Origin: Clostridia bacterium
GTDB taxonomy: Bacteria > Bacillota > Clostridia > Oscillospirales > CAG-272
Direction of reading: 5' to 3'
DNA: 48,153 bases
Assembly: GCA_017522795.1 (NCBI GenBank)
Contig: JAFWXZ010000064.1
Coordinates: forward strand, 1 to 48,153
Position 1 is the first letter of the stretch. Every line of letters starts with the position of its first letter. Shown here one piece after another: positions 16,601-24,184 of the stretch. Both the position numbers and the translations under genes were made by a program. The notes under the pieces were generated by a model. It was not told where the DNA came from. It worked only from the letters and a program-made list of their open reading frames with translations, and ran no database searches.

Positions 16601-19291
16601 GGAAACGGCGGGAAGATCGTCGGTCATAACGTCGAATACGAAGGGAACGTTGATAACCGTGGTCTCTACCGAGCGGTTTTCGGTCAGCCTGTAGTGGTGC
16701 ATCATAAGAGGAGTGTAAACTCCCGAGCGCCACAGTCTCGGCTTCTCGTAGGTGGAATCCTTAAGAGGATCCTTGGGGAATACCTCTATGTAATTATCTT
16801 TATATGTAATGATCGGAACTTTAAGCTTATCGGCGGTTTCAGCAAGCTCCTTTGCGGTAGCGATGCTGATACGAGAGAACTGCTCGCCAACTATTGTGGT
16901 GTAGTCGATCGCTCTGCCGTTGTAAAGCTCAATGAGCTTGTAAAGCGCTCTGCTATGGCTGCGCGCCGCATCATTTCGGTTCAGTCTTGCGTGGACTGCA
17001 ATAGCAATTCGTCTTACCTCAATGAGATTTGCGATAACTCTCAGATTCTCAATGAGGGCGGTGACAACGCCGTGCTCATCAAAGGCTCTCGATATCGCGC
17101 GCTCGGTAACCTTACGCGCACGCTTGAAGTATTTGATCGCTCTGTCGCATCTGACCTCGAACTGCTCAAGCTCGTCTGCGGTCACGACCAAGTCGGCCGA
17201 ATCGCGAAGCGACTCCAGCATAACCTTAGCCACCGCGGAGGCTCTGTCGACTATTGCCGACTCCTCGGAAAGACTTGAGGTGTCCTTGATCTTGCTCTGT
17301 CCGTCAAGCACCTTGCCCGAGTTCTCACTATAGCCCTGCTCGTCGGGAACAATCTCCTCGGCAACAGCCATACTGATGCGTCTTGCATTATCGCCGACGT
17401 ACTCGATAAGATCGCGCTTATAAGCTACTACGGGGAATGCTATCTCCTCACCCCTGCAGGTCTGCTCAATAAGACCTACGGGAAGCTGATCAAAGGTTGT
17501 ACCGGTTGCGTTAGAGGTGATCTCAGCGCACTTGTTATAGGAGCTTATCGCATTGGCGAAGAATCTCTCCGCCGCCTTTCTCTGCGAGTAGCTTCCTGCG
17601 CGGTATGTCGCGCGCATGTACTCGTATGCGAGAACAAGCTTCTCTCTCTCAAGCGCCATACGGTTGACCGTAAGGCCGAGTCTGGTTCTGGCAAAGGCGC
17701 TGCCCGCTCTTGCGGTTTTGATGCCCGAGAGCTGCTTGCCGTACTTGATGCCGATAGCAAATACTCTGTTCTTGTATTCCTCTGTCGCGCGGTCTGCGAG
17801 AGGCGTGCTCTCCTCCAGTGCGCGAAGCTCGTTTTCATATTTCTTGCGGGAGGCTCTCAGCAGAGTGATCTGCTTGTTGATAGAGGCGCACTCCTTACCG
17901 ATCCTTCTGTTGCCGCGCTTTATCTTACGGGCGAATGACCAGCAGCTAAGCTTTCCGCCGGGCGCCTTGACCTCAAAGAGAATATCCTCTGCACTGAGTG
18001 CGGGAGTGATAGGCATTACGGTTGCCTTGTCCTCTCGGCTAAGCTCCTCGTCGGGAAGAAGCTGAACGTATCTCTCTATGTAGGTAAGCTGTGGAACGAC
18101 CGCCAGCGACTTACCCGAAGCGATATTCTCGGGCAGGAAGGTGGACATTCTTGTAAGCTGCTCGCCTGTGAGAGCCGAGTAATTGATTACAAGCTCGTTG
18201 TATCTGTCGATCTCACGGTGGAGCGATACGCGCGCATCCTTAATGTAATCGTAAGCTTCGATTCTTACGAAGTTTTCTAAGTTATTACACTTGACCTCAA
18301 GTATTCTGCCGCAAATCTTGATTAAACCTGCGAGTATTGCAGGCGATTCCTTTTCGTCGCGGTTGGCATCGAGAGTTTTCTCGCCTGCCTTAAGAGCAGA
18401 CTCAAAGCTTCTGATAGCATCCTTGCTATGCTTTGTATAAGCATAAAGACTAAGCTCGTCGTTCGTAAGCCTTGCGCCCTCTGCCTTGATAGCCTCGACC
18501 ACATCATCATAGATGATGAGATCCTCGGGATCAACGTCGTTTCTGTCATCCTCAGGCTCATACTCGTCACTCTCCTCGGACTGCTCCTCGGACTTGCTTT
18601 CCTCTCCGGGAACCTTCAGGAATATGTTTCCGTCCTCGTCCACGCCGATCTCAAATTTGCCAAGATCGTCGTCGGAGATCTCGCCGTGATCCTCTGCCTC
18701 GGCGGGTTCCTCATCGGACTCCTCGGCAGGTTCGTCAGCAGACTCCTCGGCAGGCTCGTCAATAAGCTCGTCAGCAGGTGCTTCCTCCGTGGGTTCTTCC
18801 GCGGAAGCCTCTTCTACCGCTTCGGGTACTTCCTCAGTAGGTTCTTCGGGAGCTTCTAACTCTGAACTCTCCTCCTCGGGAGCTTCAGTGGGCTCTTCCT
18901 CAGGAATTGCTTCCTCTGTGGGAGCTTCTGATTCTGCATTCTGCATTCTGTCTTCTGCATTATCTTCGGCAACCTGCTCGGTTACCTCGGGAGCTTCTTC
19001 CGCAGGAGCTTCAGCAACCTCTTCGGGAGCTTCTTCCACGGGAATTTCTTCTTCCGCAGGAGCTTCGGCAACCTCTTCGACTACCTCGGGAGTTTCAGTA
19101 GGCTCTCCTACCTCATCCACCGCAAGCGGTCCCCCTTCCCCAGCAGGGAAGGCTTCTTCTGCGGTAGCCTCTAATTCCGAATTCTGAATTTCGAATTCCG
19201 AATTTTCATCCGCGGGAGTCACGGGCTCTTTTATTTCATTTTCAAGATTTTCGGGATCCTGTATAGGCGTGTTTCTTTCGTTATCTGCCAT
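13637..19291 (-). CDS. giant membrane-anchored repeat protein of unknown function (1884 aa)
   Basis: From ATG 19291 (GGGGGG ribosome binding site) the protein has a very acidic Glu/Pro/Ala-rich N-terminal tail (residues 1 to about 265). Six degenerate helical modules follow, with cores at about residues 364 (YNELVINY), 584 (YNKCAEIT), 788 (YNGRAIDY), 1071 (HNKTAEKL), 1391 (YNNLVKEY) and 1714 (YNKRAEIF). They are separated by long basic helices likely to form coiled coils. Three to four membrane spans lie at about residues 1590-1660. The modules also occur in the adjacent 524-aa protein. No catalytic motif is visible; a structural or scaffold role is an inference. A Gly/Met-rich, helix-poor segment lies near residues 1150-1250. 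The start overlaps the CBS gene by 11 bases. The tail contains an interspersed repeat at 19107-19207. Confidence 0.88.
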   Translation of the reverse strand: MADNERNTPIQDPENLENEIKEPVTPADENSEFEIQNSELEATAEEAFPAGEGGPLAVDEVGEPTETPEVVEEVAEAPAEEEIPVEEAPEEVAEAPAEEAPEVTEQVAEDNAEDRMQNAESEAPTEEAIPEEEPTEAPEEESSELEAPEEPTEEVPEAVEEASAEEPTEEAPADELIDEPAEESADEPAEESDEEPAEAEDHGEISDDDLGKFEIGVDEDGNIFLKVPGEESKSEEQSEESDEYEPEDDRNDVDPEDLIIYDDVVEAIKAEGARLTNDELSLYAYTKHSKDAIRSFESALKAGEKTLDANRDEKESPAILAGLIKICGRILEVKCNNLENFVRIEAYDYIKDARVSLHREIDRYNELVINYSALTGEQLTRMSTFLPENIASGKSLAVVPQLTYIERYVQLLPDEELSREDKATVMPITPALSAEDILFEVKAPGGKLSCWSFARKIKRGNRRIGKECASINKQITLLRASRKKYENELRALEESTPLADRATEEYKNRVFAIGIKYGKQLSGIKTARAGSAFARTRLGLTVNRMALEREKLVLAYEYMRATYRAGSYSQRKAAERFFANAISSYNKCAEITSNATGTTFDQLPVGLIEQTCRGEEIAFPVVAYKRDLIEYVGDNARRISMAVAEEIVPDEQGYSENSGKVLDGQSKIKDTSSLSEESAIVDRASAVAKVMLESLRDSADLVVTADELEQFEVRCDRAIKYFKRARKVTERAISRAFDEHGVVTALIENLRVIANLIEVRRIAIAVHARLNRNDAARSHSRALYKLIELYNGRAIDYTTIVGEQFSRISIATAKELAETADKLKVPIITYKDNYIEVFPKDPLKDSTYEKPRLWRSGVYTPLMMHHYRLTENRSVETTVINVPFVFDVMTDDLPAVSWWHPIGFWQHLFVWTQPIRAWWNRMYVNAEIWFVDESLLFSKAGVEGRQSKNDAKQRKYEFKLKKLNDERDAKILALETVVHEKDRHSASYQKKLYSINAKFSRKVYRLKLRYSKDCTSRNAARLMLERLVLERERLEGINKVLLKYRSYGRITFTPNVLVRYKKKFIDAITAHNKTAEKLSEMVGVKFSQVSTSVADEIIRYGRMIKFPEIVCCREVIETVDGIDRTVGDKWHGYGLYTGTSGSAVAKGAAPIMSVGAMGYATDMGVPFLKADFDGMTMLGMTPGGVPLIGFSQTGETSIPFTGTPMMLAGTDTSVALDAGTVGQDSLMLGAANVADPYSGINRLGIDSGYVDDAEEDAKDIHSGCEVETPLDLETKLIEERFRRSLRARSMTSIDNVANWWKLVGSEINVWFMRKLTLRPRGFLRCLLPPRDEFLEIVNTKVKATDALALQHIARVGGIIEIECKRLYSATKTGIRRSQRVWSAWLHEDIQLYNNLVKEYNSGRERHMQLEQLSLTIPDTIVFRKTDRPPVPPILSLRNRVKLDDSAPSITTDKIYDRLVDYAKSGALRYVSPFSRLWAKWFTIPSIERNYKRGKKAKVLSLVTKVIMKRSARTYLRRQDNEYRHYRIRYEKARSMRRYNNNTLRAVGVASDPIKYQSKVHKALRSYLARNFRIDYNMRIRQLIYRALRIDQVVYWIVVMAFAVSTAIAGIFFYNSEALRIYAMIGVAFAALPILFLLIRFVYSLVLLIASCFLLITRNIWLITYGARDVERNRYGAMLDCFVTEQYRLLLACEKLRQKPKSTTAKKMLIATVNDYNKRAEIFSEKLRVPIKAVETTTLIDKLISGDVHVLNELQNFVYVRELVERVDNHEVGKTLPGRELGTLVDEINQIINSINLTGSDNQIAVDFLEGAMSRLISFLQTDIKPTQNEKYELKRDLIQGIAQFDIGAGRKEIFSKNVITVVDQLGGKDRRRIIGVLAEDDMII
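19107..19207 (+). repeat. interspersed repeat inserted in frame in the giant gene, antisense orientation
   Basis: The plus strand reads CCTCATCCACCGC, GCGGTCCCCCTTCCCCA and GGGAAGGC, then an ATTCTGAATT-rich tail. These are the blocks of the copA repeat at 2221-2312, but reversed relative to the coding strand. The giant protein reads its complement as EFEIQNSELEATAEEA followed by FPAGEGGPLAV within the acidic tail. A second short ATTCTGCATTCTGCATT fragment (18931-18965) in the same tail encodes RMQNAES. Confidence 0.75.
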
Positions 19292-19715
19292 CAATTCCCC
19301 CCCTTTTCTCATTATTGCTGTAGTGGTTGAACAAGAAGTTCAATATATCTCTTCGTAAAATCAATCCGACAAAGCAGCCGCGATCGTCAACGACCGGAAC
19401 AAAATTGTGCTCCTTAACCTGCTCGATAAGCTCATCCATCGAGGAGTTGTGATACAGTGGCGCGGACGCTGCCCCGCTCATTATATCGGTCACACGATCA
19501 CGTTCAGCAGACTTGGTATCAAAGCTGCCGCTGTCGAGAAAATACGTAAAAATATCATCGTTTCTGAGCATTCCGACGTATCTGCCCTCGCCGTCGATGA
19601 CGGGAATAGCAGCATATCTGTGGAAACGCATCTTCTCAAGCGCCTGACGCACGGTGCTGTCCACCGTCACGTATTCAACGAGGCTCTTGGGTATAACAAA
19701 GCGCATTATGTTCAT
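19281..19715 (-). CDS. tandem CBS-domain protein
   Basis: A 144-aa soluble protein made of two CBS domains (about residues 10-62 and 75-135), with the typical VDSTVRQALEKM and YAAIPVIDGEGRYVGMLRNDDI segments and NFVPVVDDRGCFVGLILRRDIL in the second. CBS pairs bind adenine nucleotides and act as energy or cofactor sensors, often attached to other proteins. Here the protein stands alone. It overlaps coaW by 4 bases (ATGA) and the giant gene by 11 bases, so all three are likely translated together. Regulation of a neighbour by nucleotide binding is an inference. Confidence 0.88.
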   Translation of the reverse strand: MNIMRFVIPKSLVEYVTVDSTVRQALEKMRFHRYAAIPVIDGEGRYVGMLRNDDIFTYFLDSGSFDTKSAERDRVTDIMSGAASAPLYHNSSMDELIEQVKEHNFVPVVDDRGCFVGLILRRDILNFLFNHYSNNEKRGGIDGR

Positions 19716-20569
19716 TTTTCACCCCACCGCATTCCAATCATCGCTGCGCCAATAGCGGTGGCAAATCTCGCTCGGTCGGGAATGATGAAGTTAAGTCCAC
19801 GTCCCACCTCGAGATGATTAAACTCGTCAAACTTGCGTTTGCAGTGTGCGAGTCTTGTGACGTTGCCCGTCAGAATTATGTCCCTCGCGCCTACCGAGCG
19901 CGCCGCGAATATGGAGATCATACCCACCGTCTCAAAGACGAGGTTCATAACGCCGAGAGCCATATCGCCCTTGCTTGCCAGGTCGGAGAGCTTACCGAAG
20001 TTAGCTGCCGTAAGATCACCCTCAAGCTGTGTCATAGAATCGGTCGCCGTCATATCCTTAATACGCAGGTCGATGTTATCAAGGCTACCCGACTCGGCGT
20101 ATTTCTCAATATGACTCATCTTTTCTGCATTAAGCAGAAGCTTTGAAAGTCCCATCAGCGTACCGCCGCCAACTCCCGTACCGCCAAGGTACTTCATAGT
20201 TCCGTCGGCCCTTGCGTGAACCATTGCGGTTCCCGTGCCCATGCTGACCACCAGCGCCTCGGAAAGTCCCGAGAGGTAGGTACCGCCGCGACCGATGCTG
20301 TCAAACTCGGCTACCCGCTGGCATTTAAGCCCGTAAAGGCTGTTCTTGACGTGAGAGGCGCCCACGCCCGTCATCATAATCTTGGAGATATCGGATATCG
20401 CCAGATTGTTTTCATCGGTAAACTTACCAAATGCTCCGTAGGTTGCGGTTATAGGATCGTTTGCCTTGATGATCTGGGGTTCGATAAGCTCCCATTCCTT
20501 TCCCTTGGCTGAAAATCCAACGATCTTGGTGCTGCTGCCGCCAATATCTATTCCGATAACAACGCTCAT
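19712..20569 (-). CDS. coaW: type II pantothenate kinase
   Basis: Phosphorylates pantothenate in the first step of coenzyme A synthesis. The 285-aa protein has an actin-like ATPase fold with the phosphate 1 loop GIDIGGSSTKIVGF at residues 5-18, the DSIGRGG segment, the VSMGTGTAMV phosphate 2 motif and GTGVGGGTLMGLSKLLL, all typical of bacterial type II enzymes. These are usually insensitive to CoA feedback. It heads the minus-strand run of CBS protein, giant protein and 524-aa protein, behind the promoter at 20722-20750. Confidence 0.92.
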   Translation of the reverse strand: MSVVIGIDIGGSSTKIVGFSAKGKEWELIEPQIIKANDPITATYGAFGKFTDENNLAISDISKIMMTGVGASHVKNSLYGLKCQRVAEFDSIGRGGTYLSGLSEALVVSMGTGTAMVHARADGTMKYLGGTGVGGGTLMGLSKLLLNAEKMSHIEKYAESGSLDNIDLRIKDMTATDSMTQLEGDLTAANFGKLSDLASKGDMALGVMNLVFETVGMISIFAARSVGARDIILTGNVTRLAHCKRKFDEFNHLEVGRGLNFIIPDRARFATAIGAAMIGMRWGEK

Positions 20570-20721
20570 GGGAAACCGCCCTTTCCTATCCTACGAAGTC
20601 AGGATATTTATTTGTAAATCAATTTTCGTGTATTTTGTTTCCTCTGTACCTGCGTGCTCCCCCAACGCGCCTATACAAAGAAATAGACAAAATACGCGCA
20701 TAATTATAAATTCACGAGTTA

Positions 20722-20750
20722 ATTATAGCACACGGTTTAACATTTTGCAA
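20722..20750 (-). promoter_or_regulatory. promoter of the coaW-CBS-giant protein run
   Basis: Minus strand TTGCAA (20750-20745), 17-base spacer, TATAAT (20727-20722). It is divergent from the flavodoxin promoter. The 340-base intergenic region 20570-20909 holds these two promoters and nothing else that I can recognise. Confidence 0.8.
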
Positions 20751-20842
20751 GTAGAGTTTTAATATTTTTTAACTTTTTTTTAAATCTTTGGTAAATATGC
20801 CGAAAATAAAAGCCCTTTATCGTCAAAAAGACGAAAGAGCAG

Positions 20843-20871
20843 TTGAAAAAAGCCGCAAAGGGTGGTATAAT
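20843..20871 (+). promoter_or_regulatory. promoter of the flavodoxin-family gene
   Basis: TTGAAA (20843-20848), 17-base spacer, TATAAT (20866-20871), 38 bases before the start codon. Confidence 0.85.
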
Positions 20872-20909
20872 AAATTAAATTAACTTAAAACGCCAAGGAG
20901 GAAGCCTGA

Positions 20910-21536
20910 ATGAAGGTTTTACTTTTAAACGGAAGTCCACACAAGGACGGAACTACCGCAGCCGCGCTCGGCGAGGTTGCAAGGACCCTGAACGAGGAAG
21001 GTGTCGAGACCGAGATCATACAGGTAGGGCATCTCGCCATAAGAGGATGCATAGCCTGCTACGCCTGCTCGAAGCTGAAAAGATGCGTTTTCGACGACGA
21101 GGTAAACGAGATAGCAAAGAAATTTGAGGAGGCCAACGGACTTATCGTAGGCTCGCCCGTGCATTATGCTGCGCCCGCAGGCACACTTATTTGTCTGCTC
21201 GACAGACTTTTCTACAGCACCCGCTTTGACAAGAGAGATAAGATCGGCGCTGCGGTGGTCTGCGCACGCAGAGGCGGATGTACGGCTGCCTTCGACGTGC
21301 TGAACAAGTATTTCACCATATCGGGCATGCCCGTCGTCAGCTCTACCTACTGGAACCAGGTTCACGGCGCAAACGCCGAGGACGCGGCTCTTGACGGGGA
21401 GGGTATGCAGACTATGAGAAACCTTGCAAGAAACGCAGCCTTTCTGATAAAGAGCATAAACTTAGGCAAAGAGAATGTAGGTCTTCCCGAGCTTGAGAGG
21501 GGCGTAAGGACCAATTTTATCAGAAAGCAGCCTTGA
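20910..21536 (+). CDS. flavodoxin-family / iron-sulfur flavoprotein (NADPH-dependent FMN reductase-like)
   Basis: A 208-aa cytosolic redox protein. It has the FMN phosphate-binding loop NGSPHKDGTT (residues 7-16), the GCIACYAC-x5-C cysteine motif (residues 46-58) typical of iron-sulfur flavoproteins and related reductases, and GSPVHYAAPAG. Such proteins transfer electrons or reduce quinones and oxidants in anaerobes; the specific substrate is unknown. An AAGGAGG ribosome binding site precedes the ATG. It is monocistronic, with a bidirectional terminator at 21743-21779. Confidence 0.88.
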   Translation: MKVLLLNGSPHKDGTTAAALGEVARTLNEEGVETEIIQVGHLAIRGCIACYACSKLKRCVFDDEVNEIAKKFEEANGLIVGSPVHYAAPAGTLICLLDRLFYSTRFDKRDKIGAAVVCARRGGCTAAFDVLNKYFTISGMPVVSSTYWNQVHGANAEDAALDGEGMQTMRNLARNAAFLIKSINLGKENVGLPELERGVRTNFIRKQP

Positions 21537-21742
21537 TTTTCTAAGATTTTTTGTAAACTATTATTTACGGAAAAATGACGCAAAAACCAGGAAAAATCAA
21601 GTATTTTCAAGGAAAAATCATTAAAGATCAATGTTTTTTTACAAAATCAAAGGAGACTTGCTTTCTTTTTCAAAACCGAGTGGTTTGATTTTTTCTACCT
21701 TATATTATAACACGCATACGCGTGCGTGCGCAATACTAAAGC

Positions 21743-21779
21743 AAAAAAGGTCGGAGAGGAGTGCCTCCCGACCTTTTTT
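21743..21779. terminator. bidirectional terminator between the flavodoxin gene and the chromate-type transporter genes
   Basis: GGTCGG (21749-21754) and CCGACC (21768-21773), extended by GAGG/CCTC, are flanked by A6 and T6 tracts. It can serve both convergent transcripts. The 330 bases between the genes also hold an AT-rich unassigned stretch (21540-21740). Confidence 0.85.
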
Positions 21780-21866
21780 ATCAAAATGTAAACTTTTATT
21801 TGCAAACATTTGTTTACATCAATATTTTTGCGTTTTTTCGCTTTTTCTACCGCTTTTGACAGACTT

Positions 21867-22442
21867 TTACAGCGAATAAAGGATCATTCCCAGTGCCGCC
21901 GAGATAAGTATTACTACGATAGGCGACGCCTTCTTGCCCGTAAGCTTCTTTATAACGAATCCAACTAGGCAAACGACAGCGAAAATTATTATTCCGATTA
22001 TATCAGGGGCAAAGCCTCCGTCGGCTATACTCTTAAAGCCGAGGAGAGTGCTGATGGCAAGGGTGATCGCCGTGCCGAGAATCAGCGCAACAACGCAGGG
22101 ACGAACTCCTTGCAGAGCCGCCTGTACAGGCTCAAGCTGCATAAAGTTCTTTGTCACCGCACAGATAAGCAGAATAATGATAAACGATGGCAGCACTACG
22201 CCAAGGGTTGCGAGGGCAGAGCCGAATATTCCCGCCTGGCTCGATCCTACGTAAGTCGCCATATTAACGGCTATTGGGCCCGGGGTGGACTCGGCTACGG
22301 CTATCATATTAAGCAGTTCTGCCTCGGTAAGCCAGCCGCGCGCCAAGGCTTGCTCGCTGACGAGGGAAATCATAGCATATCCGCCGCCGAAGGTGAACAG
22401 ACCTATCTGGAAAAAGGTGATAAACAATTCAAGAAGTATCAT
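21867..22442 (-). CDS. chromate transporter-type membrane protein, subunit 2
   Basis: A 191-aa CHR-family half-transporter with the signature FFQIGLFTFGGGYAMISL at the N-terminus, AESTPGPIAVNMATYVG in the second conserved block and five or six membrane helices. Short CHR proteins come as adjacent pairs whose products form the functional unit. The ATG overlaps the stop of the first half by 4 bases. Chromate export is the name-giving function of the family, but in gut Clostridia the true substrate is unproven. Confidence 0.9.
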   Translation of the reverse strand: MILLELFITFFQIGLFTFGGGYAMISLVSEQALARGWLTEAELLNMIAVAESTPGPIAVNMATYVGSSQAGIFGSALATLGVVLPSFIIILLICAVTKNFMQLEPVQAALQGVRPCVVALILGTAITLAISTLLGFKSIADGGFAPDIIGIIIFAVVCLVGFVIKKLTGKKASPIVVILISAALGMILYSL

Positions 22443-23026
22443 TTCTCGCCCTCCTTTCCCTTGCCGCGCATTTTGCCGACTCCATAAACGCAGAGAGCGA
22501 CAGCGGCGGAAATAAGGATAAAGAATATTGCCGAGAAATCAACGGCAAGCAGCGAGAATGCTACCATCAGAACGAGAACGCCGGAGAGTATGGCGATGGA
22601 CATCGCGTTTTTCTTCATTCCCTTAAGCATCTTGATACCTGCGGAGAGGATAAGATAAACCACGCCCGCCTGAATGCCGCGGAAGGCGTAAGCCACCAGC
22701 TCAAAGCTGAGGAAGGCGTCGAGAAAGAGAGATATTACGTAAATAATGATAAAGGAAGGAAGCACCACGCCCAGCGTTGCGGCAGCAGAGCCAAGCACCC
22801 CTGCCCTCTTGTAGCCTATGTAGGTGGCGGAGTTTATCGCGATGGGGCCCGGGGTGGACTCGGCAATGGCGACCATATCGAGAAACTCGTCCTTTTCAAT
22901 CCATTTTTTCTTTGAAACAAGCTCGCTCTCAAGCAGCGCAAGCATAGCATATCCACCACCGAATGTGAACGCGCCTATCTTGAACAGCGTGAGAAAAAGC
23001 TCAAGTACCGTTTTGCTTTTTTTCAT
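22439..23026 (-). CDS. chromate transporter-type membrane protein, subunit 1
   Basis: A 195-aa first half of the split CHR transporter. FLTLFKIGAFTFGGGYAML and AESTPGPIAINSATYIG repeat the same motifs as the second half, consistent with an ancient duplication. The ATG at 23026 follows AAGGAAA at 6 bases. The frame is open 21 codons further upstream but has no ribosome binding site there and overlaps the promoter region. It is cotranscribed with the second half. Confidence 0.9.
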   Translation of the reverse strand: MKKSKTVLELFLTLFKIGAFTFGGGYAMLALLESELVSKKKWIEKDEFLDMVAIAESTPGPIAINSATYIGYKRAGVLGSAAATLGVVLPSFIIIYVISLFLDAFLSFELVAYAFRGIQAGVVYLILSAGIKMLKGMKKNAMSIAILSGVLVLMVAFSLLAVDFSAIFFILISAAVALCVYGVGKMRGKGKEGEK

Positions 23027-23060
23027 TGTTTTTTCCTTGCGTGTAAATTTTCTACTCACT

Positions 23061-23089
23061 ATTGTATCACAACTTGAACGATTTGGCAA
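23061..23089 (-). promoter_or_regulatory. promoter of the chromate-type transporter pair
   Basis: Minus strand TTGCCA (23089-23084), 17-base spacer, TACAAT (23066-23061). Confidence 0.75.
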
Positions 23090-23161
23090 GACTAAATTGA
23101 GGTGCTTCGGCGCAAACTGAATATAAAATGATAAAAACTTTCAAAAAACTTTAAAAAGTAC

Positions 23162-23190
23162 TTGACAAACCGATTTCTTTGTGCTAAAAT
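23162..23190 (+). promoter_or_regulatory. promoter of tRNA-Gln
   Basis: TTGACA (23162-23167), 17-base spacer, TAAAAT (23185-23190), 20 bases before the mature tRNA. Confidence 0.85.
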
Positions 23191-23209
23191 AGACGAGCAT
23201 TAAAGCAAT

Positions 23210-23283
23210 AGCGGAATTGTGTAACGGTAGCACAGCAGACTCTGACTCTGTATGTTGGGGTTCGAATCCCTATTCCGCTGCCA
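23210..23283 (+). tRNA. tRNA-Gln (anticodon CUG)
   Basis: A full cloverleaf with encoded CCA. The acceptor AGCGGAA pairs with TTCCGCT and is followed by G and CCA. The D-arm is GTGT/GCAC with GG in the loop. The anticodon stem GCAGA/TCTGT encloses CTCTGAC, giving anticodon CTG. The T-arm is TGGGG/CCCTA around TTCGAAT. It is a single-gene transcript with its own promoter and terminator. Confidence 0.95.
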
Positions 23284-23323
23284 AAACAAAAAGGACACTC
23301 CTCGTGAGTGTCCTTTTTGTTTT
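23283..23323 (+). terminator. terminator of tRNA-Gln
   Basis: An 18-bp stem (23283-23300 with 23306-23323, CTCGT loop) rich in A on the left and T on the right, starting at the CCA end. Confidence 0.88.
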
Positions 23324-23324
23324 G

Positions 23325-23592
23325 ACCGTGGAACGGTTCCGAAGCCTCGCCAAAGGCGAGGTTCGCATACCGTCCACGAAGTGCGACGGTATCTGGCGTA
23401 ATGCGGAGATGTTATTTGCAATCAGTGCAATAAGTGTAATTTCATCCTTATATTATCCCGCATAGCCATATCCCTATTCTTTTTGGCAACGTAATAGAGG
23501 ATTCTCACCACAGCGCTGCAAGGCGCGGGGTTCGCATTTTCACCGCAGAGCGCGTCAAGCTAGCTTGTAAGCGGCAAGGTGAAAAATCTTCG
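23325..23592. repeat. palindrome-rich noncoding block downstream of tRNA-Gln
   Basis: About 300 bases without a convincing gene. They hold successive inverted repeats: CCTCGCC/GGCGAGG (23345-23361), ATACCGTC/GACGGTAT (23367-23392), and a large imperfect one with TTTTCACC (23537-23544) and GGTGAAAA (23579-23586) flanking CAAGCTAGCTTG (23556-23567). The look is that of stacked small interspersed repeats. No copy with matching sequence was found elsewhere in this window. Confidence 0.5.
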
Positions 23593-23638
23593 CTTTAGCG
23601 AATATCCCTATTTCGCAAACCACAATCTGATGTCTTTT

Positions 23639-24028
23639 TTACGCCCTTGGGAAAAAGCTACCCTTTTCCAGTTTATTCCTAATAGCAATGGTGATAAAGG
23701 CAATAACGAAGGCAATAATACCTACAACCTCTATTATCTCCATATATCTGAAAACCTCATAGCTAACCTCGGTATAATTGCCGTGGCTTGACAGATAATA
23801 ATGACCCTCTTGATATAGCTCGTAATATTCCTGCGCATTATAAGAGGCACTGCCACCAAAAATCAAGACAGAATCCATAAACACCATAAAAATCAGCATG
23901 GCAAAGGATGAAATAATACCGAGGGGACTTCTCCTGATAAATGCATGAACGACAGAGCATATATTCCCCAGATTGACTACAATAAAAATCGCGCATCCAA
24001 GGTACTGCATAAAAGTATTAAAATCCAT
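23639..24028 (-). CDS. small membrane protein of unknown function (129 aa)
   Basis: The ATG has an AAGGAGG ribosome binding site. Three membrane spans are visible: about residues 8-30, 36-58 and 95-118. A Tyr/Glu-rich, probably extracytoplasmic loop lies between the second and third (EYYELYQEGHYYLSSHG). I recognise no family. It is monocistronic in a region of low gene density. Confidence 0.75.
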   Translation of the reverse strand: MDFNTFMQYLGCAIFIVVNLGNICSVVHAFIRRSPLGIISSFAMLIFMVFMDSVLIFGGSASYNAQEYYELYQEGHYYLSSHGNYTEVSYEVFRYMEIIEVVGIIAFVIAFITIAIRNKLEKGSFFPRA

Positions 24029-24117
24029 AAACCATCCTCCTTTTCTTTCTAATTAAATTATATCATACGATAAAGTTGGATGTCAACCGCCACATCTAAA
24101 AACTTTTTCTGTGAGCC

Positions 24118-24146
24118 TTGATTTTTAGACGGATTTGTGATACACT
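24118..24146 (+). promoter_or_regulatory. promoter of the DtxR-family regulator
   Basis: TTGATT (24118-24123), 17-base spacer, TACACT (24141-24146), about 40 bases before the ATG. Confidence 0.65.
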
Positions 24147-24184
24147 ATATTAAAAGTAAGAATTCCGTCGAAACGGAGGAAGCT

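Noticed and set aside
15074-17278. Long plus-strand open frame (734 codons) antisense to the giant gene
   Set aside because: It has no start signals and no recognisable motifs. The opposite strand has module repeats, tight gene overlaps and a ribosome binding site.
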